A DNA stretch of 56,074 nucleotides from RXOA01 sp964547105 (GTDB lineage: Bacteria; Bipolaricaulota; Bipolaricaulia; UBA7950; UBA9294), in assembly GCA_964547105.1 (NCBI GenBank), contig CAZJLO010000007.1, forward strand, positions 1 through 56,074, in the 5' to 3' direction. Both the position numbers and the translations under genes were made by a program. The first letter of the stretch is position 1. Each line of letters starts with the position of its first letter. Below the pieces are notes generated by a model. That model did no database searches and was not told the origin of the DNA. It saw nothing but the letters and a program-made list of their open reading frames with translations. This document shows, piece by piece, positions 34,396 to 43,474 of the stretch.

Positions 34396-34746
34396 ATGGC
34401 GAAGAACATAAAGCTTGAGCGAGCGCGAGTCCACATCCACGCGACGTTCAACAACACGATTATCACCGTGACGGAGCCCAACGGAAACCCTGTGATGTGG
34501 AGAAGCCCCGGGACGGTTGGCTACAAAGGTTCCCGAAAGGGGACTCCCTATGCTGCACAGATTGCTGCGGAGGCGTTGGTACGCGACATGAAGGACGCAG
34601 GGGTTCGTTCCGTTCTGATCACTGTGAAGGGCACCGGATCGGGCAGGCAGTCGGTTCTGCAGACGATCAAGAACTCGGGAATTCGTGTTGAGGATGTCAG
34701 AAACGTGACACCTGTCTCGCACAGCAGCAGCAGGGGGAGACGATAA
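34396..34746 (+). CDS. rpsK: 30S ribosomal protein S11
   Basis: S11 forms the platform of the 30S subunit. The 116-aa sequence has VHIHATFNNTIITVTEPNGN, GSRKGTPYAAQIAAE and the late VRNVTPVSHSSSRGRR, a slight variant of the usual PHNGCRPPKKRRV end. The N-terminal extension is short. It shares one base with rpsD (TAATG). Confidence 0.94.
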   Translation: MAKNIKLERARVHIHATFNNTIITVTEPNGNPVMWRSPGTVGYKGSRKGTPYAAQIAAEALVRDMKDAGVRSVLITVKGTGSGRQSVLQTIKNSGIRVEDVRNVTPVSHSSSRGRR

Positions 34747-35369
34747 TGGGCAGAGAAACAGGCCCCAAGTGCAAGAGGTGTCGGCGTGAGGGAGAGAAGC
34801 TCTACATCAAGGGCGACCGCTGCTACTCCCGTAGCTGCCCGATGTCTGGGCGTGGAACGCCCCCGGGTGAACGAGCGAAGAAACGGCGGCCGCGTAAGAG
34901 TCAGTACCTTCTTCACCTGCGTGAGAAGCAGAAGGCGAAGAGGATCTACGGACTACGGGAGCGGCAATTCCGAAAGATCGTCGAGACGGCGAAGCGGAAG
35001 AAGGGAGTCACCGGCGAAACGATTCTCTCCTTGCTGGAGCGCCGATTCGACAACGCTGTTTACCGTGCCGGATTTGCATCCTCCCGCGATCAAGCTCGTC
35101 AGCTGATCACACATGGGCATTTTGAACTCAATGGACGCGCGACGAATGTTCCATCGGTCACACTCCGTGAGGGAGACTTGATTGCTGTGAAAGAGGTCAG
35201 GCAGGGCGCTCTCCGACCTCTTGTCGAGCAGAATCAGGGGCGGGAAGTACCAAACTGGCTGGAGCGGAACGTTGAGGCGATGCGGGCACAGATGATTTCT
35301 CTGCCGAAAGCGGAAGATACGAAGCAATCGATCGCCGCGAATCTCATTGTCGAGTTCTACTCGCGCTAG
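34746..35369 (+). CDS. rpsD: 30S ribosomal protein S4, zinc-finger type
   Basis: S4 nucleates 30S assembly and acts as a helicase at the mRNA entry. The 207-aa protein starts with a Cys cluster (CKRC ... C ... CP) indicating the zinc form, and has an S4 RNA-binding domain (LERRFDNAVYRAGFASSRDQ, then RQLITHGHFELNG). Confidence 0.96.
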   Translation: MGRETGPKCKRCRREGEKLYIKGDRCYSRSCPMSGRGTPPGERAKKRRPRKSQYLLHLREKQKAKRIYGLRERQFRKIVETAKRKKGVTGETILSLLERRFDNAVYRAGFASSRDQARQLITHGHFELNGRATNVPSVTLREGDLIAVKEVRQGALRPLVEQNQGREVPNWLERNVEAMRAQMISLPKAEDTKQSIAANLIVEFYSR

Positions 35370-35378
35370 GAGGAGCAC

Positions 35379-36332
35379 ATGGACGGACTGGTTTTCCCGG
35401 ACAAGATCCAGGCGGTGGAACTCGGCGACACGTACGGGAAGATCGTGATCTCTCCGCTGGAACGGGGGATGGCAACGACACTTGGGAACAGCATGCGTCG
35501 TACGTTGTTGTCAGGTATTCCCGGTGCTGCGGTCGTGCGGGTGATGTTTGCTGGCAAGTACCACGAATATGACACGATCGAAGGCGTTCAAGAAGACATC
35601 TTGGAGATCATCTTGAACATCAAATCGATTGCTCTCCGCGCCCATGGTGAGGACACAAAACGTCTCACCATGGAAAAAACGGGGCCGTGCCAAGTGACTG
35701 CTGCGGACTTGGTGCTCCCTCCCGGAGTGGAAGTCATCAATCCCGAATTGGTTCTCGCGACGCTGAACGGCAACGCTGTGTTGGAATTGGAGCTTGAGGT
35801 CGAAACCGGCTATGGCTATCGAACATCGGAATTGAACAAGCTTGCTGATGGAGCCATCTCTGTCATTCCGATCGATGCCGATTTCTCGCCTGTGCGGAAG
35901 GTGGACTTCTCCGTCGAAGAGACGCGGGTCGGAGGCCTGAGCGGATTCGAGCGGCTGACGATGGAGGTGTCGACGAACGGAGGGATCCGTCCCGAGGAAG
36001 CGATCTCGGAAGCGGCAAAGATTCTCTCTCATCATCTGTCGATGTTCTCTGACTTCGCGGCACACCCGTTCGGAGTCGAGTTGGTGGAAGAGACGCCCGA
36101 GGAGGATAGCAGACTGGCGATTCTCCTCACGGATCTGGATGTCGATCCCCGTGCGTGTAATCTGCTACGTGAAGCCGAAATCGTGACGCTTGGCGATCTA
36201 CTGTCGCGCCCGCGCGAAGAGCTTCTCGATATCCATGGATTTGGCGCCAAGACTCTCGGTCGGGTCGAGGAACGTCTGCGGGAGCTGGATTACGAGTTGA
36301 GAAGCGAAGAGGAGATGCGAGATGCGGCATAG
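35379..36332 (+). CDS. rpoA: DNA-directed RNA polymerase subunit alpha
   Basis: The 317-aa protein has an N-terminal assembly domain (FVISPLERG-like KIVISPLERGMATTLGNSMR, GAAVVRVMFAG) and a C-terminal domain with the helix-hairpin-helix fold (CNLLREAEIVTLGDLLSRPREE). These assemble RNA polymerase and contact UP elements and activators. AGGAGG precedes the ATG. Its last 11 nt overlap rplQ. Confidence 0.96.
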   Translation: MDGLVFPDKIQAVELGDTYGKIVISPLERGMATTLGNSMRRTLLSGIPGAAVVRVMFAGKYHEYDTIEGVQEDILEIILNIKSIALRAHGEDTKRLTMEKTGPCQVTAADLVLPPGVEVINPELVLATLNGNAVLELELEVETGYGYRTSELNKLADGAISVIPIDADFSPVRKVDFSVEETRVGGLSGFERLTMEVSTNGGIRPEEAISEAAKILSHHLSMFSDFAAHPFGVELVEETPEEDSRLAILLTDLDVDPRACNLLREAEIVTLGDLLSRPREELLDIHGFGAKTLGRVEERLRELDYELRSEEEMRDAA

Positions 36333-36672
36333 GCGAAACACGGCGAAGCTGGGGATGGAGAAGGCCCGTCGCGAGAGCGTCCTTGCCAACCTTTCCGTCG
36401 GACTGATTCTCTATGACAAGGTCGATACGACATTGGCACGGGCGAAGGCGACACAACGCTATTCCGAGCGGCTGATCACGCTGGCGCGGCGGGGCGATCT
36501 ACATGCGCGACGTCTTGTGTTCTCCCGTCTGCAAGACAAAGCGGCCGTGGACAAGTTGTTTAGCGAAGTGGGGCCGAGGTTTGCCGACCGGCCAGGTGGG
36601 TATACTCGCGTCTTGAAGCTTGGGCCCAGAGAAGGCGATGGCGCTGAGCTTGCGCGTTTGATGCTGGTCTAA
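36322..36672 (+). CDS. rplQ: 50S ribosomal protein L17
   Basis: L17 lies near the tunnel exit. The 116-aa protein begins MRHRRNTAKLGM and has the family segment RESVLANLSVGLILYDKVDTT and the RPGGYTRVLKLGPREGDGAE end. It is the last gene of the ribosomal block and is followed by a strong terminator. Confidence 0.95.
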   Translation: MRHRRNTAKLGMEKARRESVLANLSVGLILYDKVDTTLARAKATQRYSERLITLARRGDLHARRLVFSRLQDKAAVDKLFSEVGPRFADRPGGYTRVLKLGPREGDGAELARLMLV

Positions 36673-36737
36673 GCTGATCGAGGGAACCGGCCTCCGTTCG
36701 GGAATTGGACCCCGGCTGCCGGTGCTGTGATGGAGTG

Positions 36738-36786
36738 AAGAGAGAAGCCGCCGTTCCATGAGGATGATCGGCGGCTTCTCTCTTTT
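36738..36786 (+). terminator. Rho-independent terminator closing the ribosomal operon
   Basis: A perfect 15-bp stem (36738-36752 with 36770-36784) with a 17-nt loop ends in CTCTCTTTT. It lies 65 nt after rplQ. The stem is equally good on the minus strand, where the epimerase gene converges, so it is probably bidirectional. Confidence 0.85.
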
Positions 36787-36804
36787 CGGTGGGTTCGGAT
36801 TGCA

Positions 36805-36836
36805 CCAGGTCGATCTCCGAAAGGAAATCGACCTGG
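36805..36836 (-). terminator. Second hairpin between convergent genes
   Basis: A 14-bp stem with one mismatch (36805-36818 with 36823-36836) closes a 4-nt loop. It lies 20 nt beyond the epimerase stop on the minus strand. It has no clear T tract on either strand, so its role as a terminator is tentative. Confidence 0.45.
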
Positions 36837-36855
36837 GATTTGTGAAGAGTCACCC

Positions 36856-37839
36856 TCAGGTGGTTCCCGGGGAATCTCCTTGTCGAGCTCGTTCTGCGAG
36901 CCGATCGATCATGTCCTTCGTCATCGAAGCGAGGTCGTAGTCAGGCCGCCAATCCCATTGCTGTCTTGCAGCGGAATCATCCACCGCCTGGGGCCAGGAA
37001 TCGGCGATCTCCTGTCGGGAGTCCGGCTCGAATGTGCAGGTGAATCCGGGAACAAGCTTGCGAATCTCCGCTGCAAGCTCGCCGGCGGAGAAACTCAGCC
37101 CGGCGACATTGAAGTCGACATAGCGCGACAGCCGGGATCGGTCGGCTTCCATGAGATCGATGGTTGCTTTGATGCAGTCAGGCATGTACATCATCGGAAG
37201 CACCGTGTTGTCCCGAACGAAACACGTGTAGGGTTCGCCAGCGACGGCAGCATAGAAAATCGCGACAGCATAGTCGGTCGTTCCACCGCCGGGAGGGGTT
37301 TCGCTGGAGATGATGCCTGGATAGCGTAGGCCGCGAATGTCCATTCCGAACCGCCGGATGTAATAGTCGCACAGCAGCTCTCCAGCAACCTTGGTGACCC
37401 CGTACATGGTTGTCGGGCGTAGCACGGTCTCCTGCGGGGCGCAGGCATGGGGTGTCTCCGGTCCGAACACGGCGATGGAACTGGGGAGGAAGACCTGGGC
37501 CACGTTCAACTCGCGGGCGACCTCAAGAACATTGGTCAGTCCTTCGATATTGACGTTCCATGCAAGTTGCGGCTTGGTCTCACCAACGGCGGAAAGGATC
37601 GCCGACATGTGGTAGACCGTATTGATGTTGTGGTCGGCGATAGCTTTCTTCAATTGCGAACGATCCGTCACATCGATCCATGTAAACGGCCCCGAATCCC
37701 GCAACGCGGAGCCGGGTTGGGAACGGTGCCCTGCGGCGACGACATTCTCTGATCCATAGCGGTCGCGGAGTGCGAGCGTCAGTTCCGAACCGATCTGGCC
37801 CACAGCGCCCGTTATCAAGATTCGCTTTGTGTTGCTCAA
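36856..37839 (-). CDS. tdh: NAD-dependent epimerase-type L-threonine 3-dehydrogenase
   Basis: This is a short-chain (extended SDR) enzyme that oxidises L-threonine to 2-amino-3-oxobutyrate. It has the NAD motif GAVGQIG close to the start (ILITGAVGQIGSELTLAL), the catalytic MYGVTKVAGELL (YxxxK), and the stretch RYPGIISSETPPGGGTTDYA followed by LPMMYMPDCIKATI, which is typical of bacterial SDR-type threonine dehydrogenases. The length of 327 aa fits. TTG 37839 is chosen because GGAGG lies 4 nt upstream and the NAD fold starts there. The frame stays open to 38355, but that extension is Pro/Arg/Ser-rich and unlike protein. No kbl is adjacent. Another nucleotide-sugar epimerase is the alternative. 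Confidence 0.8.
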   Translation of the reverse strand: MSNTKRILITGAVGQIGSELTLALRDRYGSENVVAAGHRSQPGSALRDSGPFTWIDVTDRSQLKKAIADHNINTVYHMSAILSAVGETKPQLAWNVNIEGLTNVLEVARELNVAQVFLPSSIAVFGPETPHACAPQETVLRPTTMYGVTKVAGELLCDYYIRRFGMDIRGLRYPGIISSETPPGGGTTDYAVAIFYAAVAGEPYTCFVRDNTVLPMMYMPDCIKATIDLMEADRSRLSRYVDFNVAGLSFSAGELAAEIRKLVPGFTCTFEPDSRQEIADSWPQAVDDSAARQQWDWRPDYDLASMTKDMIDRLAERARQGDSPGTT

Positions 37840-38255
37840 GCGTCCTCCTATCTCTTCTTCCTGGACAAGCACGGTGATTGTACGCAACAGGAATGGCGAG
37901 AACGAGGTGGGCGGCAGAAAGTGGGTGCCATACATGCGTCTGCGCCTTGTGTGTCGAAGCACATGCCGCAATGTCGATGAGCCTGGCGGAAGGGGTTCGA
38001 TGGTGTGGCTGGGAAAGATCCGGGCCGGGGCAAGGCTCGGATCTGAACGGGGTTGTTCGAAGGATCGCTTCCGTGGGGCGGGGGCGTCGGCAGCAACCAG
38101 CACGCTGATCCCTTTGCTGAGATCCGGCGAATGCTGAAGCCGGGGTTTGGGGACTCCTGCGGCGGCGCCGCATTTGTGTAGCGACAGAGTCAGCAGGTTT
38201 GCTCCATGATCGCGAAGCTCTGTCGATTCGGGCCGAGGATGGCTATACTCGCACG
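37840..38255. other. Divergent intergenic region, 416 bp
   Basis: No gene is supported here. On the minus strand TACAAT (37882-37877) could be the -10 of the epimerase gene; a good -35 is not visible. A hairpin of 11 bp including one G-U pair with a 7-nt loop spans 38016-38044. A perfect 15-nt palindrome occupies 38158-38172. On the plus strand TATACT at 38244-38249 lies 6 nt before the hyuA ATG. Confidence 0.4.
38244..38249 (+). promoter_or_regulatory. Candidate -10 element of hyuA placing the start at the ATG
   Basis: TATACT ends 6 nt before ATG 38256, so transcription would begin at or next to the start codon. No Shine-Dalgarno sequence is present. The -35 region is poor, which lowers confidence. 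Confidence 0.35.
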
Positions 38256-40382
38256 ATGGCCACGACAATCGGGATCGATATAGGGGGGACGTTCGTTGAT
38301 GTAGTGGTGTTCCGTGAAGGGCGGATTCGGCGCTACAAGTTTCCATCGACGCCAAGCGCCCCCGCCAGAGCGGTTCTGTCCGGACTGGAAGCCCTCTGCC
38401 AGGAACGAAGCGCTGATTTTTCCGCTGCCGATGTGAGCCGGGTAGCGCATGGCTCGACTGTGGCGACCAACGCGCTTCTTGAGGGGGAGTGGGCTCGCAC
38501 CGCGCTTGTTACCACAAAGGGGTTCCGCGATGTGCTCGAGATCGGACGGCAGAATCGGTCTTCATTGTACGACCTTACCATCGGCAGGCCAACGCCGATG
38601 GTTCCCAGGAATCTGCGGCGAGAAATTGCGGAACGGATTAGCAGTGATGGAGAGATCTTGGTGGCACTTGACGAGGCCGACCTCGATAGAGTGGCGACTG
38701 CACTGCGTGATCAGACGGTGGAAGCGATCGCGGTCTGTTTGCTGTTCTCGTATCTCGAACCGGCGCATGAGCGGCGGATCGGGGACGTGTTGCGGGCGTC
38801 GATTGGTGTTCCGGTGACGCTTTCTTCGGAACTGCTGCCGGAATTCCGCGAGTACGAGAGGACATCGACTACCGTGGTCAATGCCGCGCTGTCGCCGCGC
38901 GTGCGCACCTACTTGACTGAGCTCCACGAGCGAAGCCGAACGTTGGGCATTCGATGTCCATGGCAAGTGATGCAATCAAGCGGCACCGTGACAAGTGTTG
39001 CTCGGGCATGCGAGCAGCCGGCTCGATTGCTCCTTTCCGGTCCTGCCGGAGGGGTTGAAGGCGCGATCCGAATCGGTCACGTGATGGGGATCGACGATTT
39101 GATTGCGTTGGACATGGGTGGGACGAGCTGCGATGTTTCGCTTGTGCGGGAGGGCGAAGCGGCCTATACCACGGAGGGGATGATCGGCGGATACCGAGTC
39201 GCGTTGCCGATGGTGGACATTCACACGATCGGGGCGGGGGGCGGAAGCATTGCCTGGGCCGACGATGGCGGCTCGCTCCGAATAGGGCCGCAGAGCGCGG
39301 GAGCCGATCCAGGGCCGGCATGCTACGGAGCGGGCGGCACTGAGCCTACAGTTACGGATGCACACCTTGTGCTTGGGCATCTCCATCCTGAGTATCCTCT
39401 TGGCGGACTCCCCCATCTGGATGGCAATGCGGCGGCACAGGCCGTCATGACACTCGCGCGAGCTCTGGGGCTTGAGGTGGAGACGACGGCCCTCGGCATT
39501 CTCGAGGTGGCCGATGCAGCGATGGAAGGGGCCATCCGAGTCATTTCAGTCGAGCGTGGTCACGACCCGCGGGAGTTTGCGCTTGCGGCGTTCGGCGGTG
39601 CCGGCCCGCTTCACGCGGCAAGTCTTGCCACGCGGCTGGGAATCAAACGCGTCATCGTCCCGTCGATGGCCGGAGTTCTTTCTGCGTACGGGCTCTTGGT
39701 GGGGCGTACCGGCTACGATTTCAGCCAAGGGATTGTCGCTCCGCTGCAAACGTGCGCCGAGCGGTTGGTACGGGAAGCGTCACGACTTGTGGACGAGGCG
39801 CGGAGTCGATTTGCCGAAGACGAGCCGCTCTGCCCGGACATCAGCTTCGAATTGCTGTGTGATCTTCGCTATGCAGGTCAGGCACACGAGCTGTCGCTGC
39901 GGCTCCTTCGCGGGACGGAGGAGGATGTTCGGGATGGATTGGCATCGTTGACGGAGACGGCGGAGCGCCGATTCCATGAGGCTCACCATGAACGGTACGG
40001 CTATGCCGCATGGGAGAGGAGCATCGAAGTGGTGTCGCTTCGCGTTCGCGCCGCTGCTCGCGCCGATGAGCGAGAGGCGGTAGTGTCGAGATTGTTGTCC
40101 AGTGACGCGATGGACGCGTACCCGGTGCTTGACGACGCCGATCTTCCCAAGGTGAGGGACGGCAGTGCCTGGTTCCGCGGTGAACAAGGGGCGAATCAGA
40201 TGCGAACGCCGTTTGTTGAGCGGCGGGTTCTGCCGCCGGAGAGGCGGCTCGTGGGACCGGCGGTTCTGCTGAGCGACGACGCGACAACGATCATTCCCCC
40301 GAATTGGGAGGCCGTGGGCGATAACGGCGGGAACCTTCTTCTCTATCCAAGCGCCAATCCGGGGAAGGTGGCATCGGGATGA
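38256..40382 (+). CDS. hyuA: Hydantoinase/oxoprolinase subunit A (HyuA type)
   Basis: This is the ATP-dependent amidohydrolase A subunit related to N-methylhydantoinase, 5-oxoprolinase and acetone carboxylase. The 708-aa protein has the first phosphate-binding motif GIDIGGTFVDVVVF, the Hydantoinase_A core with DMGGTSCDVSLV (second phosphate site), GGGSIAW and AGPLHAASLA-type segments, and a C-terminal HyuA_C domain. ATG 38256 is used because the conserved N-terminus begins there; the upstream ATG 38199 adds an unrelated stretch. It is coupled to hyuB by a 4-nt overlap. The exact substrate (hydantoin, oxoproline or another cyclic amide) cannot be read from sequence. Confidence 0.88.
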   Translation: MATTIGIDIGGTFVDVVVFREGRIRRYKFPSTPSAPARAVLSGLEALCQERSADFSAADVSRVAHGSTVATNALLEGEWARTALVTTKGFRDVLEIGRQNRSSLYDLTIGRPTPMVPRNLRREIAERISSDGEILVALDEADLDRVATALRDQTVEAIAVCLLFSYLEPAHERRIGDVLRASIGVPVTLSSELLPEFREYERTSTTVVNAALSPRVRTYLTELHERSRTLGIRCPWQVMQSSGTVTSVARACEQPARLLLSGPAGGVEGAIRIGHVMGIDDLIALDMGGTSCDVSLVREGEAAYTTEGMIGGYRVALPMVDIHTIGAGGGSIAWADDGGSLRIGPQSAGADPGPACYGAGGTEPTVTDAHLVLGHLHPEYPLGGLPHLDGNAAAQAVMTLARALGLEVETTALGILEVADAAMEGAIRVISVERGHDPREFALAAFGGAGPLHAASLATRLGIKRVIVPSMAGVLSAYGLLVGRTGYDFSQGIVAPLQTCAERLVREASRLVDEARSRFAEDEPLCPDISFELLCDLRYAGQAHELSLRLLRGTEEDVRDGLASLTETAERRFHEAHHERYGYAAWERSIEVVSLRVRAAARADEREAVVSRLLSSDAMDAYPVLDDADLPKVRDGSAWFRGEQGANQMRTPFVERRVLPPERRLVGPAVLLSDDATTIIPPNWEAVGDNGGNLLLYPSANPGKVASG

Positions 40383-42094
40383 AAAACGAAAGCGATCAAC
40401 TGCGGCTGGTGGATCCGATCACGCTCGAAGTCATCCGCCATGCGCTTGCCGCCGCGGCGGAGGAGATGAACGTGAACCTCGTTCGCACGGCCTACAGTCC
40501 CAACATCAAAGAACGGCGCGATTGCTCGTGCGCGTTGTTCGACGCCAAGGGAGCGCTTGTCGCGCAGGCGGAATCGATCCCGGTTCATCTTGGCGCCATG
40601 CCGTATTCGGTGGCCGCGGTTCGCGAGAAGATCGAGTGTCTCAGTGACGGCGATATCGCGGTGATCAATGACCCGTTTGCCGGCGGAGCCCATCTACCCG
40701 ATGTGACGTTCGTTGCTCCGGTGTTTCTCGGCGGGCGGCTGCTGGGATACGCATCCTCGCGGGCCCACCACGCTGACATTGGGGGAAAGAGCCCGGGGAG
40801 CGTCGCCGGAGATGCAACGGAGATCTTCCAAGAGGGATTGCGAATTCCTCCGATTCGCTTGTGGGAGAAGGGCACGCTTCGTGAGGATGTACTGGACCTG
40901 ATTCTCGCCAATGTTCGAACGCCGGAGGAGAGAAGAGGCGACCTTCAGGCGCAGTACGCGGCGTGCACTGCCGGGGTTCGAAGAATGGCCGCACTGGCGC
41001 AGCGTCACGGGGTCGACCTCCTTGCCCGCGCGATGGATGCGGTTCAGGACTACTCGGAACGGAGGATGCGGGAGAGAATCCGCCACATTCCTGATGGAGA
41101 GGCGTGTTTCGAGGATGTCCTCGACGATGACGGAACAGGTGGCCGCGACATCCGCATTGCCGTACGCGTGATGATCCGCGGCGACGAAGTTGCCGTGGAT
41201 TTCAGCGGATCAAGCCCTCAAGTGAACGGGCCGATCAATGCAGTCGAGGCGGTTACGGCATCGGCCGTGTACTACGTCCTTCGGGCCGTAACCGATCCAT
41301 CCATTCCGCCCAATGCCGGATGTTACCGGATGTTGACGATCAATTCGCCGCGAGGATCGATCGTTCACGCGTTGCCGCCGGCAGCGGTCGTCGGCGGCAA
41401 CTTGGAGACATCGCAACGGATTGTCGACTGTCTTCTTGGAGCATTCCACAAGCTGTGCCCGGATCGTTCCATGGCTGCTTGCCAGGGAACGATGAACAAC
41501 GTGACCATTGGCGGCACCGATCCTCGCACCGGGGAACCCTATGCTCTGTATGAAACGATTGCCGGCGGCATGGGAGCTCGTCCGCGAGCGGATGGTGTCG
41601 ACGGAATCCAGACGCACATGACCAACACCTTGAATACGCCGGTGGAGGCACTGGAAATCGCCTATCCGCTTCGTGTTGCCCGATATGAGTTGATTGCGGA
41701 TAGTGGGGGAGATGGGATGTACCGGGGGGGGATGGGGGTGAGGCGAGACCTGATGCCGATCGAGCACACTGCGCAGGTATCGTTGCTGACGGATCGCCGA
41801 ATCAACGCTCCGTACGGGATCGACGAAGGCCGAAACGGAGCGCGAGGCGAGAACTTCCTGATCGAGAGCAATCAGCGGACGACAAGGCTTTCGGGCAAGG
41901 TGGTTTTGGAGCTCCGCGATGGAGATGTCCTCAGCATCCGGACTCCGGGCGGCGGCGGATTCGGGCCGATCGGGATGCGAGACCCGATGGCTCGAGAGCG
42001 AGATCGAATCGAGGGTCGCGTGACAGCGAAACGGGTAGGGGGAGGAGAGATTTCATTGCAGACGAACGAAGACCGCGAAAGGAGCGTACGATGA
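40379..42094 (+). CDS. hyuB: Hydantoinase/oxoprolinase subunit B (HyuB type)
   Basis: This is the B subunit that works with HyuA in cyclic amide hydrolysis. The 571-aa protein has DPITLEVIRHALAAAAEEM, the metal-site region VINDPFAGGAHLPDVTFVAPVF-type, SSRAHHADIGGKSPGS, DFSGSSPQVNGPINAVEA and the late GGGGFGP. Length is normal. It overlaps hyuA (ATGA) and is itself overlapped by the next secreted-protein gene (ATGA), so all three should be translated together. Confidence 0.88.
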   Translation: MKNESDQLRLVDPITLEVIRHALAAAAEEMNVNLVRTAYSPNIKERRDCSCALFDAKGALVAQAESIPVHLGAMPYSVAAVREKIECLSDGDIAVINDPFAGGAHLPDVTFVAPVFLGGRLLGYASSRAHHADIGGKSPGSVAGDATEIFQEGLRIPPIRLWEKGTLREDVLDLILANVRTPEERRGDLQAQYAACTAGVRRMAALAQRHGVDLLARAMDAVQDYSERRMRERIRHIPDGEACFEDVLDDDGTGGRDIRIAVRVMIRGDEVAVDFSGSSPQVNGPINAVEAVTASAVYYVLRAVTDPSIPPNAGCYRMLTINSPRGSIVHALPPAAVVGGNLETSQRIVDCLLGAFHKLCPDRSMAACQGTMNNVTIGGTDPRTGEPYALYETIAGGMGARPRADGVDGIQTHMTNTLNTPVEALEIAYPLRVARYELIADSGGDGMYRGGMGVRRDLMPIEHTAQVSLLTDRRINAPYGIDEGRNGARGENFLIESNQRTTRLSGKVVLELRDGDVLSIRTPGGGGFGPIGMRDPMARERDRIEGRVTAKRVGGGEISLQTNEDRERSVR

Positions 42095-43407
42095 CCAAGG
42101 CAATGAAGGGGAGAACGCGTGGGGCAGCCTTGTTGATGATCGGGCTGGGGATGATGGCGTGTCTTGCCTTGGCCGGCGTCGCCGCTGTCGCCGAATCCGC
42201 GGTCCGTACGTCGCTGCCTGACTCCGATGAGTTTGATGGATCGGGGACTCAAGTAGAGCGCATGTGGTGTGCGAACGACGGAGACTACGCGGAGTGGATG
42301 TGGCCGGCACAGCGTGACATGGGGGCTGCAATCGTGCAAGCGGCGGTGAATGTAGCGGCGTGGGTGTCGGACAGGATTTTCGGGGGGACCGGATTCGATC
42401 TTGACGTGGCAATCTCGGTGCACCATCTCGACGGCTCCGTGGCCGAAGTGGGAACGCTGCACTTGGACAACCCGTTCGAGCCGTGTGGAGAGGCGCCGCT
42501 GGAGACCGGCACCGCCGGGTATTTGGCTCGGGGTGCGTATGTGCTTCTCGATCCGATGCTCGTCGCGGAAGGCTTCCGGCTCCGTGCGGCACCGTACGCA
42601 GATAGCGGACATGACAATGTCAACTCCGGGATCGACGAGACCGCAGGTGCATTTGCCGTTGTTAACGATAGTGCAGTGCTGGCATGCCTTGTTTCATTGG
42701 GCGACGATGCGGAGGCCGCGTCCCCCGACCTTGCGGCGATCCTCGCTGATCCGCGAGCGCATGAAGGACGAGGCGTGCAGTTGGATGGGCAGTACTACGG
42801 CACAATGACCGAACTTGTCGATGGCATCCCACCGGACTGCATCTACGACGGCTGCAATTGTTGGGTGTTTGGAGCGGATGACTGGTATATCTACGCGGTT
42901 GGAGAGACCCCGGCCGGGTTGGATCCGGAGATGACAGAGGACCTAGGAAAGATGGTTCGCATCGAAGGAATCGTCCGGGTTCAGCTGAGTCGATCCGCCC
43001 ACCCGTATGCTTACTTGGACCAAAGCTCGGTGACTCCGGGCGAAGACGCGGTGGATCTTCGCATTGTGGATATCGCCGCAGCTGACGGACGGGCGGTGAT
43101 GCTTTCTCCCGGTGAAACATTGGCCATCGATTTGCCGTCGAATCCGACGACGGGATACCGGTGGGAGCTCGTCTCGCTCGAGCCGGCGGGAATCGTGGAT
43201 CTTGTCGGAGCAGAGAGCGGCTGCTATTTCGCAGATGATGTCGTTTCCGAGATCATCGGATCCGGCGGCATCCAGCGGTTCGTCATCGTTGGTGAGGCCG
43301 CCGGGGAAGCACTTGTCCAGCTTGCGTACAAACGCGCATGGGATGACACCCCTTCGAACACGTTCACGCTTACGGTCTTTGTCGCGGCCCCCGCAGCCGA
43401 AACCTAG
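42091..43407 (+). CDS. Secreted protein with C-terminal chagasin-like (I42) inhibitor domain
   Basis: The 438-aa product has a hydrophobic N-terminal signal (residues ~10-36, ending near AVAES). The middle, ~40-320, carries several Cys (CNCW; CEAP-like) and is not a family I recognise. The last ~100 residues match the chagasin/I42 cysteine-protease inhibitor fold: LSPGETLAIDLPSNPTTGYRW contains the NPTTGY loop, followed by late GEALVQLAYKRAW and FTLTVFV strands. These inhibitors bind papain-type proteases. The gene starts in the hyuB stop (ATGA), with GAAAGGAG upstream. Coupling an exported protein to cytosolic hydantoinase genes is unusual. Confidence 0.65.
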   Translation: MTKAMKGRTRGAALLMIGLGMMACLALAGVAAVAESAVRTSLPDSDEFDGSGTQVERMWCANDGDYAEWMWPAQRDMGAAIVQAAVNVAAWVSDRIFGGTGFDLDVAISVHHLDGSVAEVGTLHLDNPFEPCGEAPLETGTAGYLARGAYVLLDPMLVAEGFRLRAAPYADSGHDNVNSGIDETAGAFAVVNDSAVLACLVSLGDDAEAASPDLAAILADPRAHEGRGVQLDGQYYGTMTELVDGIPPDCIYDGCNCWVFGADDWYIYAVGETPAGLDPEMTEDLGKMVRIEGIVRVQLSRSAHPYAYLDQSSVTPGEDAVDLRIVDIAAADGRAVMLSPGETLAIDLPSNPTTGYRWELVSLEPAGIVDLVGAESGCYFADDVVSEIIGSGGIQRFVIVGEAAGEALVQLAYKRAWDDTPSNTFTLTVFVAAPAAET

Positions 43408-43474
43408 TCAGGCAATCGGCATCCGGAGATCCCGGGAAAATCTACGGTGGGGGCGGTTTCCCGTTGCGGCTACG

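Noticed and set aside
37840..38355. Extension of the epimerase frame to 499 aa
   Set aside because: The extra ~170 residues are Pro/Arg/Ser-rich, overlap the hyuA start, and precede the clear GGAGG-TTG start that begins the NAD-binding fold.
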